Source: Dallia pectoralis
Taxonomy: Eukaryota > Chordata > Actinopteri > Esociformes > Umbridae
NCBI GenBank assembly: GCA_029465975.1
Contig: CM055742.1
Coordinates: 9,424,043-9,488,042 of the forward strand
Direction of reading: 5' to 3'
Length of the DNA stretch: 64,000 bases
Part shown: positions 23,081-36,220 of the stretch, piece by piece
Numbering within the stretch: position 1 is the stretch's first letter
Layout: each line of letters opens with the position of its first letter
Notes under the pieces: model-generated
Databases searched by the model: none
What the model was told of the DNA's origin: nothing
What the model saw: the letters and a program-made list of their open reading frames with translations, nothing else
Position numbers and translations under genes: made by a program

Positions 23081-25084
23081 TACATCAGGAAGGTAGACAT
23101 GAACCTGCCAATATTAACAAGAAAATCAGACAGAAGGTCTGAGGGCCTTTTAACTTCGAAAATCCAATTACCTTTTGTTTTCACCAGGCATCCTCTCATG
23201 AGTCAGATGTCTACCTTGAAAACATATTTAATCACACATCACCATGCAAGTGAGCGTGGTGGAACACGTTGTCAGAAAATGACATATTCTGAAAGACGCC
23301 GTTTCAAGTGTCAACAAACATGTTGTTCAGGCCTTAATGGAACTGTAGTACCCTTTGTAAAGCCTACTCCGTAGATGCTCCGGAAATGTGTGTGTGTGTG
23401 TCTTTTTAATTGCACACTGTAGGTTTGTTCGTACGTGCGTGTGCACGGGTCTGCAGTCGTGTACTCGTCAACACGTCTCAGCCATTAAACTGAGAGCACA
23501 ATGGATCCTCGTCTCCATTCGCAGCCACGAGGCATTCAGGTGACCGGTGACTACCTCGCAGAAATGAGTGCTGACTGTTAATCATGTACGCTAATAGTCA
23601 GCTTCCCCAATTATACCCTATCGCTCTGTAGGCCACTCGATTCAGCCACCGGCAATTTGCTATTGGAGCAGATGGTTGGGTGCCAGGTCGTCATTTGAAT
23701 GACGTAAAAATCACTGTGCAAATTTACAGCAACTAAACCCCAAAATTAGACTCAAAGGGTCAATTTGGGATGCATCGTTAGTCCCTGGTTTTCTGTCGCA
23801 AGTCGCCTTACGCTGTAAGGTACGATACTTTTCCCGAAGACACTCCCCTTAGCTACCAGGTGAACAGTGAGTTCGCAGGTCAGCGGTCTGGTTTTGCTTT
23901 AGGGCACAGTGAGAGTTACTTGTTGCTATTGTGAACGGAGGGTATTTACATAATATATTACTGTAATTTCAACTTGTTGTCACGTCAGTGGATAGTCTCG
24001 ATGGGTTCATACTCAACTACTTGAACACACTCTGTAGTACCCGGATTCGTTCTCATAAAACAGCCATTTTGGTCTCACATAAAGAGTTAGAAGTGAGTAT
24101 TCTTATCTATTTTAATGCTCAATATTCAGGCACAAAGAGATCTTTAGAACAATTCCTTTACCGTGAAATATGGTGAGAACAGACTGGCTATTAAACGCCA
24201 CATTCCTACTAAGTGAACCCTTTGGATGTTTCTGGTTTTTATTTCCATACAAGGAGTTCCTCTCCGCACCTCACTGCCAATAAAACGACAAATTGAACAG
24301 GAAATTATGATCGGAATGGAGGGACGGCGCGACTCGGCCCGATCAGACCGCCTGAGGGAATCGCAGGTTTGGCGGGAGCTCAGATCACCTCCTGTTGTGA
24401 CGATACAAGTTCTCCCCGTTGTGTCTAGACCTCCCTCCTCTCGTGTTCCGTGTGTTATTGCTGGAACCCACTACGAGCCCAGAGAACGGCCAAGAACACA
24501 CGGACACACATTAATCAAACATTAGAGCAACGGACTCTCTTACCAAAGGGTACGGCACAGAGTTCCTTAAGGGAAAATATATCTCTATTCGGCTGCGTCT
24601 CAAACCCCAACCTGGGATTACGAAAGTTCCAAATTAGTTTCTTGATGGAGTATGAGTAATGGTTGAAAATATCGAAGATTACGTTAGCTGTAAGTGCTCA
24701 TTTTCCACTCTGGTCAAGCTCAAATGATGCGTGAGTCACAGTGGAGTCACACCGAGGCAGAACAGACGGGTGGATCAAAGCTACACTTCCTCTAATGTCC
24801 TATATCCGTCCGATCGAAGTACATATCGCCCTGCTACTTGGCCGGGAGTTTACGTTCATGGGAAATGTTTGTTTGTCTCCATGTTGGGGCTTCGCTAAAA
24901 AAACGCATTATTCACAATTAGTTAGAAAGCTATAGGTTTGGTACTTTACTACAAATTATATTTTTCTCCAAATGTAATACAAAAAATGCACTTATGGCTA
25001 AACATTCTGCAAGTCGTCAGCAGCTTCAAAAGAATTCTAGCGTAAAAGCGTTTTGGTATTTTTATTAATCCTTTAATCAAAGAT
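23081..25084. other. Unique DNA, no gene seen
   Basis: Short TG run at 23388-23400. Several open frames of 60-99 codons lack recognisable domains. Confidence 0.5.
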
Positions 25085-25410
25085 GCAGGTGGACAGGTCA
25101 AACGGAGAACGAGCAGGCACGTCAGACGAACAGCAGACGAACATAAACACGGACAAATAGACAAATACTAAAACTTACGAGGGATACATGACGCAGGATC
25201 GGAAAAACAAACTGAAGCATGGCTGAAGCTAGGACAGAAGTCATGAGACTAACTAGATACAGGGGAAACCATTTAAAACTAATGAGACAGAAACCAAATG
25301 TAGATGTAGAATCACTAGAACAGAGAACTAACAGAGACACACAGAACATCTGGACCGGACTGGGCGAGAAACTTGGAAGGAAGAACTAAATACACCTGGA
25401 CTGGACCAAG
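25085..25410 (-). repeat. A-rich unclassified retroelement-like repeat
   Basis: The plus strand is rich in GACA, GAAC, GAGA and AAAC words. The minus strand is correspondingly T/C-rich (CTGTTAGTTCTCTGTTC, TAGTTTTAAATGG), a texture I associate with fish LTR sequences. No primer-binding site, TG..CA ends or target duplication were found. Confidence 0.35.
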
Positions 25411-25782
25411 ACAGTAGATTCTATTGCTCAAAAGTGTTTTTACTTTCTTTCAAATGTTCCATAGTTTTGCTTTTTTCCAAATGACAAATTACTAAGAATT
25501 GAAAAGATTCCCATGAGTTATTTTAGCTTTTATTATCCTAAGACTCTAAATACAGTTGAAAATACTGTTTTGTAGCAATGCATATATAAAGCAAGACACA
25601 GGTGCAGCGAGAGCCATCAATGAAAATAACTGAGGTGGAACTTAAATATGAATTATTATTTAAGACCACAGGTAAGGGTTAAACCACCAATGAACAGTTG
25701 TCAGTGCACAAAATGAAGGAGTGAAAGCAATGGCCTGCTGTGACAGGACGCGACAGTCATCTCATTATAAATCGCATTTTTA
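25411..25782. other. Unique DNA, no gene seen
   Basis: Nothing recognised before the Tc1 element. Confidence 0.45.
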
Positions 25783-26711
25783 GAACCGTTCAAAAGTATG
25801 GGGTCACGTTGAAATGTCCTTGTTTTCCATGAACACATACATGGAATTAGTTGTAATTAGATATGTGGCAAAATAATCTGTCCGTCAAACTTAGCTTTGT
25901 CAAAAAATTAATTCTAAATCGAAATCTAAGGACATTTTACTCGACGCTTCCTGAAGCACATCCCAAAATAGCTCAATAGGGTTTATATCCGGTGACTGTG
26001 CTGGCCACTCCATTATCGATAGATCACCAGCTTACTGCTTCTTCCCTAAATAGTTATTGCGTAGTTTGTAGCTGTGCATTGGGTCATTGTCCTGTTGTGG
26101 GAGAAAATTGTCTCCAATCAAACGCTGAACATGGCAAAATGGAGTGATAGCCTTCCTTCTTGAATATACTTTTTACCCCGTGCAAATCTTCAACTTATCT
26201 AATGAATCTGTCAGGCGTCTGTTTCTCAAACTAAACACAGTAATGTTTCGACTTCTTGCGCGGTTGCGCATTACTTATATATCCATTCTGGTTAAAGCCG
26301 GTTTGCATTGTTCTGTAAGGAGAGTAGTACACAGCGCTATATAAGATATTTTGGTTATTGGCAATTTCTCGCATGGCATTGCTTCTATTGCTTATTTAAT
26401 GACTACAGTTTTAGCTGTGATGGCACAATTGCAAGATGGTTTTCAAACAATCAATAGGCCTAATACAATGATAAACCTGGATTAGCAAACACAACATGCC
26501 ATCGTAACTGACTTGCTGATAATGGGCCTCTGTACGCCTATGATGATATTTAATTAAAAAAAATCTGCAGTTTCCAGATTCAATAGTCATTTACAACATA
26601 AGCAATGTCTACACTCTAAACCGGAACAATTTTATGTTTTTTAATGGACCAAATAATTGCTTTTCTTACAATTTCTTTTATTAAGTTACCCCAAACGTAT
26701 GTACGGCAGTG
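25783..26711 (-). mobile_element. Tc1-like transposon remnant, family A
   Basis: The left end (ACCGTTCAAAAGTATGGGGT) and the complement of the right end (TGCCGTACATACGTTTGGGGT) are imperfect inverted repeats, with a TA at 26712-26713. The minus strand encodes SPDINPIELFWDVLQEA (from plus 25955-26005), the C-terminal block holding the last acidic residue of the Tc1 DDE/DDD triad. Further minus-strand blocks match the remembered HTH and 5' leader order. Length is about 930 bp against roughly 1.2-1.6 kb for complete copies. Stops and frameshifts run through all frames, so the copy is inactive. Confidence 0.8.
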
Positions 26712-26713
26712 TA

Positions 26714-27288
26714 TGTTAAAAAGCATTCTCCATATCTCTCATATGTCTCACGTAGCTTTAGCTTTAGCCCCTGTTAATTTCACACACCAGCGGACTGACA
26801 AGAAATAGACGAATCAAACAGCACAACCGCAGCGTATTTATTTGTTTCCAACTCGAAGTGCTAAACGGGGTTAGAAGTTCAAGCACGAGAGCGACCGTTG
26901 GTGACAATAAATGAGACGACGTTGAGCACTTTCTTTACACCAGCGAACAGCATGTTTCTGTTGGTACATCATCAGCCTCACACATTGGCATTACTAGCAC
27001 ATTCTTGAACGTGACTGTTATTTGTGATTACATCTCAAAGGACCTGAGGTTGATATTAGCAGCGCAGCATTTCTGCCTGCAAGTGCATTCCAGTGGGTTT
27101 ATGTATATAATGTAACACGTTACCGTTTTGTGCACTGGATTGCAGGATGACGGCGGCTTTTCAACTACATCGCAAAAATTAAAATAACTTTCTCTTGTAG
27201 GCCTTTTTGGAAGACTGAACCACACTGACATAGCAACATATCCTTTTTGAGTATCATTAACTTTTTTTCCTGCATGGGAAAGCTACAA
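26714..27288. other. Unique DNA, no gene seen
   Basis: Nothing recognised. Confidence 0.45.
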
Positions 27289-27353
27289 GTGGAGTTAGCG
27301 CTGGTGGAGTTAGCGCTGGTGGAGTTAGCGCTGGTGGAGTTAGCGCTGGTGGT
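27289..27353. repeat. 15-bp tandem repeat, about 4.3 copies
   Basis: Perfect copies of GCTGGTGGAGTTAGC. Because 15 is divisible by three, one minus-strand frame reads a five-residue repeat (TSANS). Confidence 0.95.
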
Positions 27354-28053
27354 GCTTTTCAAAGCCTGAAGTGATTGGATGCTAATGATGCAGATCGCGA
27401 CACACCTGGTCCGTGAGCACACTGCTAAACTTGGCTGGCCCCAAGTGGTTTACGGATATCACCGGGGGTCTTTCGGTTTTCCCTCTTCCCGCCGTTCCAG
27501 TTGATCCCCTGACAGGTGGTGGACGAGGGCGATCGGCAGTTTGAGAATCACCACCATCATCGTCGTCATCATCGCCTTCATGCCCGGGATTTCAATGAGA
27601 GAGGTCTGAACCCTGCGAATACCAGGACTGGGAAAGTACGCACGTACGCACTTATGAGGCATTTTCAATAGGAGTGTTTATAACATAGCTTCGTTTACAT
27701 AGCTTTTTCTGCACATTGGAGGTTCGCCAACTTATCGAGAGAGTGGAGTCCTCCCTCACTAAATGTCTGAAATAAATACCCACATTTTTTATTGTACAAA
27801 AATCTGTATAATGCTGGCGGGACAAATAAAGGTGCAAAGTTGATGATGAGAAGAGATACATGGATTCTGCAAAACATCCTTCTTACAGGCTTCAGTTTTG
27901 CCGGATGAGATGGGATAAGCTTCAACCCAGTCAGAGAGGTGCGTATCTTTCATCAGCTATGATCGATACAACACTCTCAATCAGGCTTTAAGAGGCCGAT
28001 TTGCATAGACCCTGGATCTTGAATGGTCCCTCTGCACATTAAATGGTTCAGAG
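27354..28053. other. Unique DNA, no gene seen
   Basis: No gene was recognised. A short GTACGCAC repeat lies near 27638. Confidence 0.45.
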
Positions 28054-31000
28054 CCATAACCCTCTCACTGTATTAGACGGACCGCTCATAAGAGTTCCAT
28101 AACCCTCTCACTGTATTAGACGGACCGCTCATAAGAGAGCCATAACCCTCTCAGTGTATTAGATGGACCGCTCATAAGAGTGCCATAACCCTCTCACTGT
28201 ATTAGATGGACCGCTCATAAGAGTGCCATAACCCTCTCAGTGTATTAGATGGACCGCTCATAAGAGTGCCATAACCCTCTTACTGTATTTTAGATGGACC
28301 GCTCATAAGAGTGCCATAACCCTCTCACTGTATTTTAGATGGACCGCTCATAAGAGAGCCATAACCCTCTCACTGTATTAGATGGACCGCTCATAAGAGA
28401 GCCATAACCCTCTCACTGTATTTTAGATGGACCGCTCATAAGAGTGCCATAACCCTCTCACTGTATTTTAGATGGACCGCTCATAAGAGTGCCATAACCC
28501 TCTCACTGTATTAGATGGACCGCTCATAAGAGTGCCATAACCCTCTCACTGTATTTTAGATGGACCGCTCATAAGAGTGCCATAACCCTCTCACTGTATT
28601 AGATGGACCGCTCATAAGAGTGCCATAACCCTCTCACTGTATTTTAGATGGACCGCTCATAAGAGTGCCATAACCCTCTCACTGTATTTTAGATGGACCG
28701 CTCATAAGAGTGCCATAACCCTCTCACTGTATTTTAGATGGACCGCTCATAAGAGTGCCATAACCCTCTCAGTGTATTAGATGGACCGCTCATAAGAGTG
28801 CCATAACCCTCTCAGTGTATTAGATGGACCGCTCATAAGAGAGCCATAACCCTCTCAGTGTATTAGATGGACCGCTCATAAGAGAGCCATAACCCTCTCA
28901 CTGTATTTTAGATGGACCGCTCATAAGAGTGCCATAACCCTCTCACTGTATTTTAGATGGACCGCTCATAAGAGTGCCATAACCCTCTCACTGTATTAGA
29001 TGGACCGCTCATAAGAGTGCCATAACCCTCTCACTGTATTAGATGGACCGCTCATAAGAGTGCCATAACCCTCTTACTGTATTAGATGGACCGCTCATAA
29101 GAGTGCCATAACCCTCTCACTGTATTTTAGATGGACCGCTCATAAGAGTGCCATAACCCTCTCAGTGTATTAGATGGACCGCTCATAAGAGTGCCATAAC
29201 CCTCTCACTGTATTTTAGATGGACCGCTCATAAGAGTGCCATAACCCTCTCAGTGTATTAGATGGACCGCTCATAAGAGTGCCATAACCCTCTCACTGTA
29301 TTTTAGATGGACCGCTCATAAGAGTGCCATAACCCTCTCACTGTATTTTAGATGGACCGCTCATAAGAGTGCCATAACCCTCTCACTGTATTTTAGATGG
29401 CCCGCTCATAAGAGAGCCATAACCCTCTTACTGTATTTTAGATGGACCGCTCATAAGAGAGCCATAACCCTCTCACTGTATTAGATGGACCGCTCATAAG
29501 AGTGCCATAACCCTCTTACTGTATTTTAGATGGACCGCTCATAAGAGTGCCATAACCCTCTCACGGTATTTTAGATGGACCGCTCATAAGAGTGCCATAA
29601 CCCTCTCACTGTATTTTAGATGGACCGCTAATAAGAGTGCCATAACCCTCTCACTGTATTAGATGGACCGCTCATAAGAGTGCCATAACCCTCTCACTGT
29701 ATTAGATGGACCGCTCATAAGAGTGCCATAACCCTCTCACTGTATTAGATGGACCGCTCATAAGAGTGCCATAACCCTCTCACTGTATTTTAGATGGACC
29801 GCTCATAAGAGTGCCATAACCCTCTCACTGTATTAGATGGACCGCTCATAAGAGTGCCATAACCCTCTCACTGTATTAGATGGACCGCTCATAAGAGTGC
29901 CATAACCCTCTCACTGTATTAGATGGACCGCTCATAAGAGTGCCATAACCCTCTCACTGTATTAGATGGACCGCTCATAAGAGTGCCATAACCCTCTCAC
30001 TGTATTAGATGGACCGCTCATAAGAGTGCCATAACCCTCTCACTGTATTAGATGGACCGCTCATAAGAGTGCCATAACCCTCTCACTGTATTTTAGATGG
30101 ACCGCTCATAAGAGAGCCATAACCCTCTCACTGTATTAGATGGACCGCTCATAAGAGAGCCATAACCCTCTCACTGTATTTTAGATGGACCGCTCATAAG
30201 AGTGCCATAACCCTCTCACTGTATTTTAGATGGACCGCTCATAAGAGTGCCATAACCCTCTCACTGTATTTTAGATGGACCGCTCATAAGAGTGCCATAA
30301 CCCTCTCACTGTATTAGATGGACCGCTCATAAGAGTGCCATAACCCTCTCACTGTATTTTAGATGGACCGCTCATAAGAGTGCCATAACCCTCTCACTGT
30401 ATTAGATGGACCGCTCATAAGAGTGCCATAACCCTCTCACTGTATTTTAGATGGACCGCTCATAAGAGTGCCATAACCCTCTCACTGTATTTTAGATGGA
30501 CCGCTCATAAGAGTGCCATAACCCTCTCACTGTATTAGATGGACCGCTCATAAGAGTGCCATAACCCTCTCACTGTATTTTAGATGGACCGCTCATAAGA
30601 GTGCCATAACCCTCTCAGTGTATTAGATGGACCGCTCATAAGAGTGCCATAACCCTCTCAGTGTATTAGATGGACCGCTCATAAGAGAGCCATAACCCTC
30701 TCAGTGTATTAGATGGACCGCTCATAAGAGAGCCATAACCCTCTCACTGTATTTTAGATGGACCGCTCATAAGAGTGCCATAACCCTCTCACTGTATTTT
30801 AGATGGACCGCTCATAAGAGTGCCATAACCCTCTCACTGTATTAGATGGACCGCTCATAAGAGAGCCATAACCCTCTTACTGTATTTTAGATGGACCGCT
30901 CATAAGAGTGCCATAACCCTCTCACTGTATTTTAGATGGACCGCTCATAAGAGTGCCATAACCCTCTCACTGTATTAGATGGACCGCTCATAAGAGTGCC

Positions 31001-31645
31001 ATAACCCTCTCACTGTATTAGATGGACCGCTCATAAGAGTGCCATAACCCTCTTACTGTATTAGATGGACCGCTCATAAGAGTGCCATAACCCTCTCACT
31101 GTATTTTAGATGGACCGCTCATAAGAGTGCCATAACCCTCTCAGTGTATTAGATGGACCGCTCATAAGAGTGCCATAACCCTCTCACTGTATTTTAGATG
31201 GACCGCTCATAAGAGTGCCATAACCCTCTCAGTGTATTAGATGGACCGCTCATAAGAGTGCCATAACCCTCTCACTGTATTTTAGATGGACCGCTCATAA
31301 GAGTGCCATAACCCTCTCACTGTATTTTAGATGGACCGCTCATAAGAGTGCCATAACCCTCTCACTGTATTTTAGATGGCCCGCTCATAAGAGAGCCATA
31401 ACCCTCTTACTGTATTTTAGATGGACCGCTCATAAGAGAGCCATAACCCTCTCACTGTATTAGATGGACCGCTCATAAGAGTGCCATAACCCTCTTACTG
31501 TATTTTAGATGGACCGCTCATAAGAGTGCCATAACCCTCTCACGGTATTTTAGATGGACCGCTCATAAGAGTGCCATAACCCTCTCACTGTATTAGATGG
31601 ACCGCTCATAAGAGTGCCATAACCCTCTCACTGTATTAGACGGAC
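28054..31645. repeat. Large minisatellite, 43/45-bp unit, about 82 copies
   Basis: Units run head to tail with no spacers. Each holds CCATAACCCTCT, a variable CACT/CAGT/TACT, TGTATT with or without an extra TT (45 or 43 bp), AGATGGACCG and CTCATAAGAG followed by TG or AG. I count about 82 units. The first two and the last carry AGACGGAC instead of AGATGGAC. A rare unit with GGCCCGCTC occurs at 29399 and 31378, and a rare CACGG unit at 29562 and 31541; both pairs are 1979 bp apart, which shows that a block of many units was duplicated. Units have stops in all frames. Confidence 0.99.
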
Positions 31646-32832
31646 ATGGCAGAACTTCTATTTTCTAAAAACCTAAGGTATGTCACTAAAGGACTGTAAT
31701 TACTCTTAATCTCATAGGCCACCCTTTGGATGCAATGAAAAACAATCGTAGTACTTTGTTTTTAGTTATATTATCCAATGGATGCGTGTCTGTATTTTGT
31801 ATTTTATTAGTCCATATTTTAAGGCCACAAACTAGATGTAGTAAGTGCCGACTGCCCCATCAACAAGACAGTATATTAGAAGGACAGCTCAGTCCATCAA
31901 TATCTCACGGAGCTGTGAACAGCCAATGGCTTCTCTCAGGTTTGCATCAAACCATCTCACAACCATTAACAACCGTCCCTGTCGGATCCCAAGATGGAAA
32001 ATGCCCACGACTCAGTTAGTAATCACAGGTGAGGATGTGTGGGCTTCAATAGAACCTTTGTTCTGCTCCGAACAGTACAAAGATCAATGACTGTTTCCAA
32101 ATATGGGGCAAGGACAATGCCTCCTCTCCACCGATTTCACCCAGTCAGCAAATTGCTTTGGGCATGGTTGACGTGTTGATGGTGTGTACATGCCTGTGTG
32201 TGTTCTGGTGTGTGTGTGTGCGTGTATTTGCATGTAATGAGAAAAACAATTGCTTTAATTAGCAAAAAGCTGCTAAAAGCTGGGTCGCTGAGTCAGTCAC
32301 CTTGTCTCTACAAGTCCATACCTTGATTCAAGTGGGGGGTAAACAACGCACGCACGCACGCACACAAATCCTTTCCGCTAGCACTAAAACATAAACCAAA
32401 TCCTAACTTTAACTCTAAACCGAACACACAATAAATAACTTTAACACTGAACCGAAAACACAAGGAATGACAGAGCATCATTATTAGTCGCCTTTCGCTG
32501 ATGTTCTCAGTTTCGGGACATTTTACTCCCCACGTATATAGTGGAAACTACACGAACAATGGAACAAAACCCACACGCTCATAACAATCAGTGCATGTCA
32601 TCCGTACAAGGACAGACGAATTGCATTTCTCCTTAACCGCGTGCGAAGCATCGGGAACCTCTCATGAACCCTTTGCGATGCGGAATTAAATTTGCCTGCC
32701 TCCTGTCAAATTTCACACCGCGGCCGTGTGTTTTATAGGAAAGATGAAAGCGTTTCACCTCTCCGGTTCCGTCTGTGACACCGCTGCCTGTGGTTCTGTG
32801 AGCTCAAGCTGGAGGAACATACTGGTCGTGGT
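31646..32832. other. Unique DNA with small simple repeats, no gene seen
   Basis: A TG-rich run lies at 32190-32230 and a (ACGC)n run at 32346-32364. No exon was recognised. Confidence 0.5.
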
Positions 32833-32970
32833 ATCACGTCTCACACTGTGGTATCACTGTGCACATGATCACGTCTCACACTGTGGTATCACTGTCTACA
32901 TGATCACGTCTCACACTGTGGTATCACTGTCTACATGATCACGTCTCACACTGTGGTATCGCTGCCTAGA
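32833..32970. repeat. Minisatellite, 35-bp unit, about 4 copies
   Basis: Units contain ATCACGTCTCACACTGTGG and TATCACTGTCTACATG. The middle copies are identical, while the first and last are diverged. Confidence 0.95.
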
Positions 32971-35138
32971 TGCGCACATATTAATTGTGCAACGCAAACA
33001 TGCTGTACAGAAATCAGCATCTGAATGTCACATTTCTTTTTGCGCTCATTTTACAACTTGTGGAAATGTTCTGACCACGATTACAACCAGGTATAAACCT
33101 TGCTACTGGTCAAAGGTATATAAAACAAGAAAAAGGAATTCACAGCATTATACAACCCGATCAACATGTCACCGAATTGCCAATTCTTTTATCATAAAAA
33201 GCCATGTTTTCTAGGATGTACAGAAAGTTCAATGTAAAGTATATACACACGAATCACATTCATACACTCATAGCGATTGCCAGATAAGGCAACAGCATGT
33301 GTTCACACAGCACGTGTTGTACACCCAAATAAAGAAAATATATAATAACCAGAAAAAATTATATTCATATTTGCAATTACAATACTTATTAGTCCAGTCC
33401 CCGTGGCTCAATTGTTTTATTCAAAATAGAGCCTATCATTAGCTTTTAAATGCAATTCGTAAGTTTGATAATAGCTCTTAAGAAGTTTCCGGAACGATCC
33501 TAAAGCGGGGATGATGAGCAATACAACCTAGTTGCCCTTCTGGTTTTATCTGATAAATCCTCAACCTGGGTTAATCGTTACCTCACACGTCACCTCTTTA
33601 GAGGGGCGCACCGTAGCACAGCAGCGTAAAAAGAAAAACGGCAAATAGCGGTTTTGTTCAACGAGCGCAGTGTTCAATAACTAAATGAACGCCACCCCTG
33701 ACAAGGGAATGTCTTAATTGACTGTGTGCTGTTTGCGGCGCAGGTTGGAGCTGGCAGAGTGCAGTATAATTGGTGCGAAAGCATTCATGTTCCCGGAGTA
33801 GCTTTTTTGACAGCTTGTCAACGAGGCCAGAGGATTACTCCTTTGCCTTGAGGCACTCGTGAAACACAGTGGCCTCCCAAAGCACGGGTTTAGAACAGAA
33901 AGTTCCGGAGTGCAGTGTTCGTATTAGGACAGATCCAGCTAAAACCGGGTTACCTCTGTCTTATTAAATCGGTGTCTAACTGCAAGAGCGGGAATCGGTA
34001 AACCTCAGTAGCTTATTGCGAAGTATCGGTTGGAGTGAAAATATTTTCACATGACAAATGTCCAATCGACGTGGGAAACTGGTTTGGATTTGCAAAGCGT
34101 CGCAAATTCAAAGGGAGTTTATACAGTTTTCGGACGTTTCGATCTAAATGCAGCGTTTAATTTAAATCTTTCCAATAAACCTGTTGTAATTTCGTTGATC
34201 CAAGATCTGTACTCGTGCACACAACCTCTACCTGGGACCAGAACTGACTGAGCCGACGCTAGAGCAAACAAAACGGTTTACACCAGATAACCAGTTGCCA
34301 TAGATAGAACGGCAGCTTCAGTAATTGCTAAAGAAGGTGGATTAGCGGCTTAGTGCTGCGCTGAGCACCGATTATCGCCCAATAAGTCCAGTGTCCCGGA
34401 TCTCAACGGTCCAAACAAAGACCTTGTGCGGACTGAATGACATCAGCTGGATCTTTATCATTGTCCATATTGGGTTATCTGCTTTGGGCTTATCTTACCA
34501 GAAGCTAGTGCAAAAAGACAACGTCCGTGGCAGAGGTCTTTAAGAGGAGTCATAACAATTAGTTAAACACTGAGAAATGTTCTGCTGCATAAGATAAAAC
34601 CCACAATTTTTTCATCGGACAGGCTAGTTTTTTTTTCTTTTTTTTGGTAGTTTGACCATCTCTTATGTATCTCAGTAGTGTCCCCGGTGGCGAACACGTG
34701 GTGGCACAAGTCGAGACTTCTGCCCACACGAGTCACACATTAACTTGACTATCCCGAATAAGACATAGTCTAAGTCTGGATAAGATGTAGCCCAGGGCAC
34801 TTATTTAGCCAGCATTCTTCTTTTGACAATCTCGTCTTAAATCCCGTCTGGCATTTTGGCAACACTCCAAATGGGCCTTGTCTGTGTCATGTCCTGTGTG
34901 ATCTAAAACTTGGGTTATTTCTGGTGGTAACTGATATTGTTGTCCTGTGTGGGATTTTTCTATTTTTGTTCTGGGGCCTCAACCGTATTAGAAATAACCC
35001 TGTGTGTAACTAAGGCCAGCGCTGATTCCTGTTCCCGGTAAATGTTATAAATATATAAACAAGAGGAATACTGTTATAGGAAAGCCAACTGTCTCACAGA
35101 GAACTATATTGGCTCGTGTCGGCACAAACATGTTTATT
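32971..35138. other. Unique DNA, no gene seen
   Basis: No exon, RNA gene or transposon end was recognised. A T-rich run lies at about 34629-34647. Confidence 0.5.
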
Positions 35139-35266
35139 TCTGTTTCAAAAGGGAGTTAGTGGCTCGAATATTCATCAATGACTAAAACACAACCCCGTTT
35201 ACATCTGTTTCAAAAGGGAGTTTGTGGCTCGAATATTCATCAATGACTAAAAGACAAGCCTGAGCT
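35139..35266. repeat. Two-copy tandem duplication, 75-bp period
   Basis: TCTGTTTCAAAAGGGAGTT begins at 35139 and 35214. The first about 53 bp of each copy, through ATTCATCAATGACTAAAA, are nearly identical. Confidence 0.93.
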
Positions 35267-36094
35267 GACAGGAGGAACAGAACCCGAACAGTCGGAGATG
35301 TGCTGCGTAAATCCTTTACAAGTTGACGAGCATCAGTTATAATCGGAATATTAATAACCGCTCAAGCTGTTGTGTTGTGGCGTGACGCTGAAACGGTGAG
35401 CAGTTCATCGTCAGTCGGTTGCTTTGGAAAAGCATAGAAGTCACCCCATGACACCATTTTAATTGGGAACTTGGGTAAACGTTCGGTATTACTTTAAGGA
35501 GCTTGCGCTCTATCAGTTTTGTGAACAGATAGACGCATCGTTATCGAGTGACATTAATTAAAAAAAAACTGTTTTAAATGTATATATTCTTTGGAACAAT
35601 AACCTACACAAACACAGCTAATACTGAACCGTCGATAGAACTGTATTAATAGGGACACGATGGATAATTATGGACCACGGAAAACAAGCAACCGGCGAGG
35701 TTGTCGTTCCAAAGTTTAAGCCCTTTTCTATGTGAGTGTACACATGGATTTGGTCACTAATTAAACGCTCAGTTGCTAAATGGAGAACAATAGGTGTTAA
35801 TTACCCCGTGGGTTAATAATAAATGTATCTCGCAGAATATCGCACAAACGACATTTACTAATTGAAAGCGTTTCATAATTACCCGCAAATGAAGTTAAAC
35901 CGACTCAGTTTCGCCCTCTGCCAGTGGCGTCACATTCTTATTCCATTTCACATTCTGCCGTTAACATCTGAACTGTTTGTCGCGGCGGTACTGTATGTTT
36001 CAACTACCGCCGCCGCGTGGCAACACAGATAATACATACCGACAGATATGGAGGGACATATGGCGGATATATGCACTGATGAGCCAAAACACTT
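35267..36094. other. Unique DNA, no gene seen
   Basis: A short GC-rich inverted repeat (CGCGGCGGTA and TACCGCCGCCGCG) lies at 35980-36017. No gene was recognised. Confidence 0.45.
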
Positions 36095-36220
36095 TGCCCT
36101 GATACTCCGTTATCCTGCTGATAGAGGCCACTGCCATCAGGGAGTACCGTTCCCATGAAGGGGTGTGCCTGGTCGGAGTAAATGTCAGGCAGGTAGAACG
36201 AGGTTTATACGGGCTTCTGT
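36095..36220 (-). mobile_element. Tc1-like fragment, family B
   Basis: The stretch TTATCCTGCTGATAGAGGCCAC followed by GCCATCAGGGAGTACCGTTCC and a GAAGGGGTGTGCCTGGTC block matches, in order, the middle of a Tc1 family whose transposase reads on the minus strand. No inverted repeats remain. The same family supplies the pieces at 45.05 and 50.1 kb. Assignment rests on a remembered consensus. Confidence 0.65.

Noticed and set aside
28054..31645. CRISPR-like array
   Set aside because: Units are contiguous without unique spacers, no cas genes are present, and the genome is clearly that of an animal.
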